Positions 58,003-64,000 of a stretch of 64,000 nucleotides of DNA are shown one piece after another. A program made the translations under genes and the position numbers. Below the pieces are notes generated by a model. It did no database searches. It saw only the letters and a program-made list of their open reading frames with translations, and had not been told where the DNA came from. Positions within the stretch are counted from its first letter, which is position 1, and every line of letters starts with the position of its first letter. The stretch spans positions 930,001-994,000 of the forward strand of contig NZ_CP055305.1 in the NCBI RefSeq assembly GCF_013377995.1. The letters run 5' to 3'. Origin of the DNA: Mannheimia pernigra. Lineage in GTDB: Bacteria > Pseudomonadota > Gammaproteobacteria > Enterobacterales > Pasteurellaceae.

Positions 58003-58039
58003 TCAATTCATCAATTCATCAATTCATCAATTCATCAAT
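58003..58039. repeat. octanucleotide tandem repeat at the nmo 3' end
   Basis: Four perfect copies of TCAATTCA plus a partial fifth. About half of the array lies inside the end of the nmo reading frame (coding LIDELMN) and the rest after its stop. Loss or gain of one 8-bp unit would shift the frame at the C-terminus. Confidence 0.85.
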
Positions 58040-58966
58040 CAATTCTTGTACGCTTTTGATTTTGTCAATTTGTGATATGCCTGTACCCACCGACACATAG
58101 CCATTATCAAAATCGCCTTCTAGCATACCCAAACGCATTCCCGTGCCTGCATTCATAACGACTGCAATCTCGCTACGGCTCGCCCCATTTTCACTAAGTT
58201 CAAAGCATTTTTGGGCAAGTGTGGTTGGCAATGAGCGGTAATAATACGGCTCGGTGCGAAACAATAACAAATCATTAGCCGTTGAATTGACAATCCATTC
58301 TTTGACTTTTTGATGGCTTCGGCACTCGGTTGTGGCGATAAACGCTGTGCCAACCCACACACCTTCTGCCCCTAGTACCAAACTTGCTTGCACCGCTTTT
58401 TTGTCGCCAATGCCCCCTGCAAGCATTATGGGCAAATCCACCTTACCGACAAACTCTGCCAAAACGCTAAAACTGCCCACTTCTTTCATCGGCAAAGTTC
58501 CGCCTTCGTCAAAGCCTGTCAAAACCAAAATATCCGCCCCAAGTTTTTGGGCTTTTAGGGCATCGGTCAAATTGGGATTGGGCAGACGGCAGATGATTTT
58601 GATGCCCGCAGTTTTGAGTTTGGCGTAAATGGCAGGGTCAAGCCAGCCGTTGTCCAGCACCACAGGCACACTCTCGTCAATCAGCAAATCCACCATTAAG
58701 GGAATGAGCGACAAATCATAAGACAGCATAAACGGCACGCCAAAGGGCTTATCGGTCAAGGCTTTGACCTTATGGATTTCGTTACGCATACGCTCTAAAA
58801 CTTCTTCGTTGGAGCTTGGGTTGGTCGTCTGCCCTGCGTGTGGGGCTAAAAAGCCCAGTCCGCCAGCGTCCGCCACGCTTGCCACCAGATGAGCGTCCGT
58901 CAGCCACGACATTGGGGCTTGGACAATGGGGTGTTTGATGTTTAAGATTTGGCTAATGCGGTTCAT
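58019..58966 (-). CDS. nitronate monooxygenase / 2-nitropropane dioxygenase family flavoprotein
   Basis: A 315-residue FMN-binding TIM-barrel protein of the NMO family. It starts MNRISQILNIKHPIVQAPMSW, and VADAGGLGFLAPHAG, VLTGFDEGGT and LAGGIGDKKAVQASLVLGAEGVWVGTAF are family and FMN-phosphate segments. Such enzymes oxidise alkyl nitronates. The natural substrate here is not known; enoyl-ACP reductase (FabK) relatives share the fold but differ in the central motif. GC content is visibly higher than in nrf. The C-terminus runs into an octanucleotide repeat. Confidence 0.87.
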   Translation of the reverse strand: MNRISQILNIKHPIVQAPMSWLTDAHLVASVADAGGLGFLAPHAGQTTNPSSNEEVLERMRNEIHKVKALTDKPFGVPFMLSYDLSLIPLMVDLLIDESVPVVLDNGWLDPAIYAKLKTAGIKIICRLPNPNLTDALKAQKLGADILVLTGFDEGGTLPMKEVGSFSVLAEFVGKVDLPIMLAGGIGDKKAVQASLVLGAEGVWVGTAFIATTECRSHQKVKEWIVNSTANDLLLFRTEPYYYRSLPTTLAQKCFELSENGASRSEIAVVMNAGTGMRLGMLEGDFDNGYVSVGTGISQIDKIKSVQELIDELMN

Positions 58967-59063
58967 AAAATTGCTCTGTTTGGTTGGAATGGGGGTATTA
59001 TAAGATTTAAAAACTGGTAAGGGAATGGCGGTTTTTGGAAAGGTGGTTTTCGTTTTTGGAAAT

Positions 59064-59130
59064 ATTATTTTCAGACTGCCTGAAAGTTTTTAAAATAAAA
59101 ACACCGCTTTATCAAAAACGGTGCTTTTGC
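59064..59130. repeat. repeat copy A with Neisseriaceae-like uptake sequence and terminator
   Basis: A 47-bp stretch (59064-59110) matches 63594-63640 with a few changes. It includes AGACTGCCTGAA inside the dyad TTTCAGACTGCCTGAAA, then a common AAAATAAAAACACCGCTT. The CACCG/CGGTG hairpin that follows lies just past the DUF305 gene stop (minus strand) and probably ends it. Confidence 0.8.
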
Positions 59131-59140
59131 CTTATTGCCC

Positions 59141-59884
59141 CTACTGTTTTAGCCAATCTTCCATCAGCTTAATTTCAGGCTCTTGGGCATTGATGATTTG
59201 CTTTGCTAAATCTTGCATTGCTTTATCTTTGCCGTATTCTAATTGCACTTTTGCCATATTGACCGCTCCCTTGTGGTGGGGAATCATCGCTTTGGCAAAG
59301 GCGACATCAGGGTCGGTCTCATAAATTGCCGTCATCATTTCGCTGTGTGAATTGTCCAAGGCATAGGCTTTGGCGTGTGGGGCGTTGGCGTTTTGGGTGG
59401 TCGTGTCTTTGCCATTCAGCCAGCCATTCATCAAGTCAATTTCGGCTTGTTGCCCATCAATAATCGCTTGGGCAAGTTTTCTCATTGTTTCATCTTTACC
59501 ATATTCAAGCTGTACTTTTGCCATCTCAACTGCTCCGATATGGTGCGGAATCATACCTTTGGCAAAAGCAGTATCAGCATCGGCAAGATTGCCCGCTTTG
59601 CTCATCTCATCGCCCATCTTGTTCATCATTGCAAGATAGGCTTGGGTATGGGGCGGAGCATTTTGAGTGTCCATCGCCATAGCAGAGTGGTTCATATTAG
59701 CGTGGTTCATCTCTGCGTGCCCGTTTTGGTTATTTGGGCTGTCGTGGGTGGTTTGGGTGTGGTTATTGTCGCCTACCATCGAGTGCGTCGGCACTTCGTT
59801 TTTGCCGTCGGCACAAGCGGTTAAAGTCGCCAAAATAAGGGCAAGGGCAGATAATTGTACGGCACGGTTTTTAAACATTTTCAT
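59141..59884 (-). CDS. lipoprotein with two DUF305 domains
   Basis: A 247-residue secreted protein. The signal peptide ends in the lipobox LTAC (Cys near residue 24), then a His/Asn/Met-rich linker (residues ~30-75) leads to two DUF305 (ferritin-like helical) repeats. Each carries AFAKxMIPHHxGAVxMAKVQLEYGKD. DUF305 proteins are often linked with copper or other metal stress; the His/Met-rich linker fits metal binding. The start at 59884 has an AAGGA site 8 nt before. A metallothionein gene lies 77 bp upstream on the same strand. Confidence 0.85.
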   Translation of the reverse strand: MKMFKNRAVQLSALALILATLTACADGKNEVPTHSMVGDNNHTQTTHDSPNNQNGHAEMNHANMNHSAMAMDTQNAPPHTQAYLAMMNKMGDEMSKAGNLADADTAFAKGMIPHHIGAVEMAKVQLEYGKDETMRKLAQAIIDGQQAEIDLMNGWLNGKDTTTQNANAPHAKAYALDNSHSEMMTAIYETDPDVAFAKAMIPHHKGAVNMAKVQLEYGKDKAMQDLAKQIINAQEPEIKLMEDWLKQ

Positions 59885-59961
59885 TACAGTTTTCCTTATC
59901 AAAATGGGATTTGGCAAACATTGGGCAAACATAAGTCCGCCCAATGTTTTTAGCTAATCAA

Positions 59962-60105
59962 TTACTTGCAATCACAATCGCCACAAGTGCAGTTTTGACA
60001 AATGCACGGCTCGCCATTTTGGCAGTTGCATTTTGGATTGCAATTTTGCCCTGTGCAAGATTGGCAACCGCAGTGGGCGTTTGGGTTTTTGATGATGTCG
60101 TTCAT
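59962..60105 (-). CDS. metallothionein-like cysteine-rich protein
   Basis: A 47-residue protein with 12 cysteines, in C-x-C and C-x2-C patterns (HCGCQSC, KCNC, PCICQNCTC, DCDCK) and almost no hydrophobic residues. This is the make-up of a bacterial metallothionein that binds Zn, Cd or Cu in the cytoplasm. The ATG at 60105 has GGAGA 8 nt before; a longer frame to 60222 has no such site. It sits beside the DUF305 lipoprotein and near a CDF transporter, supporting a metal role. Confidence 0.85.
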   Translation of the reverse strand: MNDIIKNPNAHCGCQSCTGQNCNPKCNCQNGEPCICQNCTCGDCDCK

Positions 60106-60171
60106 AACAATTCTCCAAATTAAAGGTTGATTATCAAAACAAAAACCGTTTTTAAACCCATTAATAAAAAA

Positions 60172-60690
60172 ATGCCATTTAAAACGGTCACTTTTGCACA
60201 AGCAACAACCAATGATGGTCAATCCTTATTAGCGGTTAATGACTTATTTATTGGCCCTAAAAGCCACACTTCCGCACAGTATATTTTGCAATGGAATGGC
60301 GCTGAAGAAGTGCAATCTTCATCAGGCATTATTGTATCAACAGGATTGGGATCAACGGGGTGGTTTCAATCTATTCTTGCTGGTGCGATGGCAATTACAG
60401 GAGAAGCTTCGCACCCTCTATTACAAGGCTTTAGCTGGAGTGATCGAAAGCTACAATTTAGTGTAAGAGAGCCATTTCCAAGTAGAACAACAGGTGTTGC
60501 ACTGACTTTTGGCACTATTGAGCCTGACTCACCACTGCAATTAGGATCTTTGATGCCAGAGAATGGCGTAATTTTCTCTGATGGCATCGAAGATGACTAT
60601 TTACAATTTAATGCAGGTTGTATTGCTCACATTGGTATCGCTGACATACAAGGGCAACTAATTAGCCAAAAAGGGCGTCAGCGAATTTAG
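60172..60690 (+). pseudogene. truncated NAD-kinase-like gene (C-terminal part)
   Basis: About 172 residues that look like the C-terminal half of an ATP-NAD kinase-like protein: LLAVNDLFIGPKSHTSAQY and the STGLGSTGWFQS loop, similar to the substrate-binding STxxGST of NAD kinases. The N-terminal Rossmann half with the GGDG motif is missing. The open frame extends upstream to 60127, but those codons seem to be foreign sequence at the junction, and overlap the metallothionein leader. It ends 2 bp from the tetR(H) stop and is most likely a relic carried along with tet(H). Confidence 0.7.
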
Positions 60691-60692
60691 AT

Positions 60693-61319
<627 letters not shown>

Positions 61320-61340
61320 CTACCTCAAAATAAAATAGCC

Positions 61341-61396
61341 TTGACAATCTATCACTGATAGAGATATATTACACCCACTCCATCACTGATAGATTT
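61341..61396. promoter_or_regulatory. tet promoter with two tet operators
   Basis: TTGACA (61341-61346) and TATATT (61365-61370) at 18 bp form the tet(H) promoter. Operator copies TCTATCACTGATAGAGA (61348-61364) and CCATCACTGATAGATT (near 61380-61395) are palindromes like known tetO sites. They control both divergent genes. Confidence 0.92.
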
Positions 61397-61407
61397 TTAG
61401 GATCTCA

Positions 61408-62610
61408 ATGAATAAATCAATTATTATTATACTGCTGATCACCGTATTAGATGCCATTGGTATCGGGCTTATCATGCCAGTACTCCCTACTCTATTAAAT
61501 GAATTTGTCAGTGAAAATTCACTGGCAACCCATTACGGTGTGCTATTAGCGCTCTATGCTACCATGCAGGTTATTTTTGCTCCTATTCTAGGACGACTGT
61601 CTGATAAATACGGCAGAAAACCCATCTTGCTGTTTTCCCTTTTAGGCGCGGCACTCGACTATCTTTTAATGGCATTCTCAACCACACTTTGGATGCTCTA
61701 TATTGGGCGCATCATTGCGGGGATCACAGGCGCAACAGGTGCCGTATGTGCATCAGCGATGAGTGATGTGACTCCCGCTAAAAATCGAACTCGCTATTTT
61801 GGTTTCTTAGGTGGTGCTTTTGGTGTTGGCCTTATTATCGGCCCAATGCTAGGGGGATTATTAGGTGATATCAGTGCTCATATGCCATTTATTTTTGCCG
61901 CTATTTCACACTCGATATTATTAATACTCTCTTTGCTCTTTTTCCGAGAAACACAAAAAAGAGAAGCGCTTGTTGCCAATAGGACACCTGAAAACCAAAC
62001 TGCCTCAAATACAGTCACTGTTTTTTTTAAGAAAAGCCTCTACTTTTGGTTAGCAACCTATTTTATTATCCAGCTTATCGGGCAAATTCCTGCCACCATC
62101 TGGGTGCTGTTTACACAATATCGTTTTGATTGGAACACAACTTCTATCGGTATGTCTTTGGCGGTTCTGGGTGTATTACATATTTTCTTTCAGGCGATTG
62201 TCGCTGGGAAATTGGCACAAAAATGGGGCGAAAAAACCACCATTATGATCAGTATGTCTATTGATATGATGGGCTGTTTATTATTAGCGTGGATAGGCCA
62301 CGTTTGGGTCATCTTACCAGCATTAATTTGCTTAGCGGCAGGAGGTATGGGGCAACCCGCATTACAAGGTTATTTATCAAAATCTGTCGATGATAATGCG
62401 CAAGGGAAATTACAAGGTACTCTGGTGAGCCTAACCAATATTACCGGGATCATTGGTCCCCTTTTATTTGCCTTTATTTATAGTTATAGCGTCGCTTATT
62501 GGGATGGTCTGTTATGGCTGATGGGGGCAATACTTTATGCTATGTTGCTTATTACCGCTTATTTTCACCAAAGAAAAACCACACCTAAAGCTGTTATTTC
62601 AACCCCTTAA
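61408..62610 (+). CDS. tet(H): tetracycline efflux MFS transporter Tet(H)
   Basis: A 400-residue twelve-helix drug:H+ antiporter that exports the tetracycline-Mg complex. The loop 2-3 motif GRLSDKYGRKP and the motif C region GFLGGAFGVGLIIGPMLGG are present. The sequence is the class H determinant first seen in Pasteurella multocida, about half identical to Tet(B). It is divergent from tetR(H) and followed by its own terminator. The gene is intact over its whole length. Confidence 0.97.
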   Translation: MNKSIIIILLITVLDAIGIGLIMPVLPTLLNEFVSENSLATHYGVLLALYATMQVIFAPILGRLSDKYGRKPILLFSLLGAALDYLLMAFSTTLWMLYIGRIIAGITGATGAVCASAMSDVTPAKNRTRYFGFLGGAFGVGLIIGPMLGGLLGDISAHMPFIFAAISHSILLILSLLFFRETQKREALVANRTPENQTASNTVTVFFKKSLYFWLATYFIIQLIGQIPATIWVLFTQYRFDWNTTSIGMSLAVLGVLHIFFQAIVAGKLAQKWGEKTTIMISMSIDMMGCLLLAWIGHVWVILPALICLAAGGMGQPALQGYLSKSVDDNAQGKLQGTLVSLTNITGIIGPLLFAFIYSYSVAYWDGLLWLMGAILYAMLLITAYFHQRKTTPKAVISTP

Positions 62611-62632
62611 TACTAGAAATTATAAAGATCAT

Positions 62633-62678
62633 AAAAGTCCTGTCCGCTCTTAATAACGTTGATAGGACTTTATTTTTA
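62633..62678 (+). terminator. terminator after tet(H)
   Basis: AAAGTCCT pairs with AGGACTTT around a 22-nt loop, followed by ATTTTTAT. Confidence 0.75.
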
Positions 62679-62710
62679 TCGCTTGAATTTTCCCCCAAGC
62701 GGTGTTTTTT

Positions 62711-63043
62711 TTAATGCCCACCCATTTTGGACAGCGTATTCATCATTATCACACCTGCCAAAATCAAGCCAATGCTCGCAATTCCCCAAAAATCGACCTT
62801 TTCGCCAAACACCACCACGCCCACAATCGCCGTCAAAACCAAGCCCACGCCAGACCAAATCGCATACGCCATTCCCAAAGGAATGCTTTTTAACGCCAAT
62901 GACAGCAAATAAAACGCCAAGCCAAAACCCAGCACAAAACCAATACTCGGCAAAGGCTTACTAAACCCTTGTGATAATTTTAGCATCGTAGAGCCAAATA
63001 CTTCGCAAACAATGGCAATCGCCAAAAAAACAGACCAATGCAT
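62711..63043 (-). CDS. SMR family multidrug efflux protein
   Basis: A 110-residue four-helix transporter of the small multidrug resistance family (EmrE is also 110). The essential Glu is in IVCEVFGSTMLKLSQGF (position 13), and YAIWSGVGLVLTAIVGVVVFGEK is the helix 3 signature. It would export quaternary ammonium or similar cationic drugs as a dimer. The ATG at 63043 with GGAGA before it is the right start; the TTG at 63055 lies in that site. It follows the marR gene by 28 bp and is probably controlled by it. Confidence 0.93.
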   Translation of the reverse strand: MHWSVFLAIAIVCEVFGSTMLKLSQGFSKPLPSIGFVLGFGLAFYLLSLALKSIPLGMAYAIWSGVGLVLTAIVGVVVFGEKVDFWGIASIGLILAGVIMMNTLSKMGGH

Positions 63044-63071
63044 AAAAATCTCCAAAATAAAAAGTTAAAAA

Positions 63072-63515
63072 TTAATTTTCCAAACGCTGTGCCAGCATTT
63101 TTTGCAACGCATTCATTTCATTGAGCAAAAATACAAGTCGTTCAATGCCAAATTCATCAATCACTTGCCCTTCCTGCCTTAATAAAGGGGCGATAATCGG
63201 GCGGGCAAACGCTTTGCCTTTATCGGTCAAAGAAATGACTTTTTCTCGTTTGTTATTTTCTTTGACATCGCTTGCGATGAAACCGTCCGTTTCAAGGCGT
63301 TTGCACAAGCTGTTAATGGTTTGTTTGGCAAGATGATATTTGTCGGCAATGTATTTTTGCGTGGCTTGTTCTTGCGTCCAGAGTGTATAAAATATGGCAA
63401 GTTCATTGGCGTTCATCTGATGATTTTTGGCAAAAACTGCATAACTTAAATTGACCTGCGTGCAAACATCGCCAATTTGTTCCAACAGATTGGGGGAATG
63501 GTTAAAAGTTGTCAT
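63072..63515 (-). CDS. MarR family transcriptional regulator
   Basis: A 147-residue winged-helix regulator of the MarR family. The recognition region is IADKYHLAKQTINSLCKRLETDGFI (residues ~57-81), then a wing with KREKVISLTDKGKAFA. It is transcribed toward the SMR gene 28 bp away and likely represses that unit. Its promoter region holds a perfect 10-bp inverted repeat around the -10 box (63527-63561), a candidate operator. Confidence 0.88.
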   Translation of the reverse strand: MTTFNHSPNLLEQIGDVCTQVNLSYAVFAKNHQMNANELAIFYTLWTQEQATQKYIADKYHLAKQTINSLCKRLETDGFIASDVKENNKREKVISLTDKGKAFARPIIAPLLRQEGQVIDEFGIERLVFLLNEMNALQKMLAQRLEN

Positions 63516-63526
63516 AAAAATAGTCC

Positions 63527-63580
63527 GAAAATTGACCTTGAAACTATTATAGTCAATTTTCAGACTGTATGCAAGTTTTT
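63527..63580 (-). promoter_or_regulatory. marR-SMR promoter with candidate MarR operator
   Basis: On the minus strand, TTGCAT and TATAAT lie 17 bp apart. A perfect inverted repeat, GAAAATTGAC (63527-63536) and GTCAATTTTC (63552-63561), spans the -10 box with arm starts 25 bp apart. A MarR dimer bound here would block the promoter. Confidence 0.65.
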
Positions 63581-63593
63581 TTTGTAAAGAAAT

Positions 63594-63662
63594 GTTATTT
63601 TCAGGCTGTCTGAAAGTTTTTAAAATAAAAACACCGCTTGAACATCAATCCAAACGGTGTTT
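63594..63662. repeat. repeat copy B with Neisseriaceae-like uptake sequence and terminator
   Basis: The counterpart of the repeat at 59064. It has AGGCTGTCTGAA (63603-63614) inside TTTCAGGCTGTCTGAAA, then AAAATAAAAACACCGCTT. The ACACCG/CGGTGT hairpin (to 63662) lies just past the CDF gene stop (minus strand) and probably ends it. Confidence 0.8.
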
Positions 63663-63666
63663 TAAA

Positions 63667-64000
63667 TCAACTGACTTTTAATTCCGCCCAAGCCCTTTTG
63701 ATGATTTCTTGACTGGCTTGTAATGCCAAAAATGCCAAAACAAACGCCACAATTAAATCAGGATATTTTGATTGAAAAAAATAAACTGCCATACCCGCCA
63801 AAATTACCGCCACATTACCAATCGCATCGTTTCGGGAACACACCCACACACTGCGGACATTGCTGTCGCCATCACGAAATTTTAATAATATCAACACTGC
63901 CGACACATTGACCAATAACGCCAAAAATCCCACAATGCTCATTTCAGAAGAACTGGGCATTTCCCCATAAAACACACGATAAATGGTCGTCATTAAAATA
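63667..64000 (-). CDS. cation diffusion facilitator family transporter, C-terminal part (runs off the window)
   Basis: About 111 residues at the end of a membrane protein whose start lies beyond base 64000. The frame stays open to the edge, so the ATG at 63993 is probably internal. VNVSAVLILLKFRDGDSNVRSVWVCSRNDAIGNVAVILAG fits the CDF family: an Asn in the first helix and a His/Asn-Asp pair (SRNDAIGN) in place of the usual HxxxD metal site. Efflux of Zn, Co or Cd is likely, but the altered residues make the ion uncertain. Confidence 0.75.
   Translation of the reverse strand, partial: ILMTTIYRVFYGEMPSSSEMSIVGFLALLVNVSAVLILLKFRDGDSNVRSVWVCSRNDAIGNVAVILAGMAVYFFQSKYPDLIVAFVLAFLALQASQEIIKRAWAELKVS

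Noticed and set aside
59370..59957. Plus-strand frames of 65-149 codons opposite the DUF305 gene
   Set aside because: They are antisense to a clear two-domain coding region with lipobox and motifs; the higher GC of this gene leaves long chance frames.
60127..60171. Upstream extension of the NAD-kinase-like frame
   Set aside because: Its first 15 codons overlap the metallothionein leader and have no similarity to NAD kinases; likely joint sequence.

Overview
The window looks like a chromosomal segment of a Pasteurellaceae bacterium (Mannheimia, Actinobacillus or Bibersteinia-like). The evidence is the AT-rich coding style, the rrn spacer carrying tRNA-Glu, the gene families present, and many copies of the Apl-type DNA uptake core ACAAGCGGT (reverse ACCGCTTGT), often followed by A/T-rich sequence and often in inverted pairs near gene ends. 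The species cannot be fixed from this window alone.

Layout. 1-3950: the end of an rRNA operon (16S 3' end, tRNA-Glu, 23S, 5S) and a terminator, then an octanucleotide repeat. 4260-10163: small housekeeping genes (DUF805, engB, rraB, tusA, pepQ, fxsA, an EamA transporter, rluE, nudC). 10245-12876: a compact aerobic ribonucleotide reductase, nrdB-nrdA, preceded by two NrdR-box-like sites 32 bp apart. 13231-20327: dusA, a DUF2301 gene, a lipoprotein, leuC-leuD and pepN. 20478-24139: a haem-acquisition cluster (hutZ-like, a Fur-box-controlled TonB receptor, hutX). 24215-29041: tyrP and mfd. 29388-29997: six alternating tRNA-Gly/tRNA-Leu genes. 30100-36240: a small secreted protein, a YeeZ-like protein, a metal ABC transporter split into two convergent transcription units, and rlmN. 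36397-42675: pilW/pilF, tex, an SDR, a nitroreductase and sppA. 42759-47976: a two-riboswitch thiamin salvage locus (thiD-thiE fusion, cytX, thiM and an MFS transporter). 48141-50021: ilvG-ilvM. 50323-57913: a full nrfABCDE-X-FG operon for respiratory ammonification of nitrite.

57914-64000 differs from the rest. Its own genes (nitronate monooxygenase, tandem DUF305 lipoprotein, 12-cysteine metallothionein, SMR efflux pump, MarR regulator, CDF transporter) are all on the minus strand. Two of the gene ends carry a shared sequence that resembles a Neisseriaceae DNA uptake sequence. A tetR(H)-tet(H) tetracycline resistance pair with a truncated NAD-kinase-like fragment lies inside this block. I read it as horizontally acquired metal and drug tolerance DNA, with the tetracycline segment added within it. 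No transposase or integrase gene is visible in the window, and the block runs off the right edge.

Three systems tie neighbouring genes together: haem uptake and intracellular handling (20478-24139), thiamin precursor uptake plus kinase/phosphorylase salvage under two TPP riboswitches (42759-47976), and nitrite reduction with its dedicated cytochrome c haem-lyase set (50323-57913). I saw no CRISPR array, prophage or clear new defence system.
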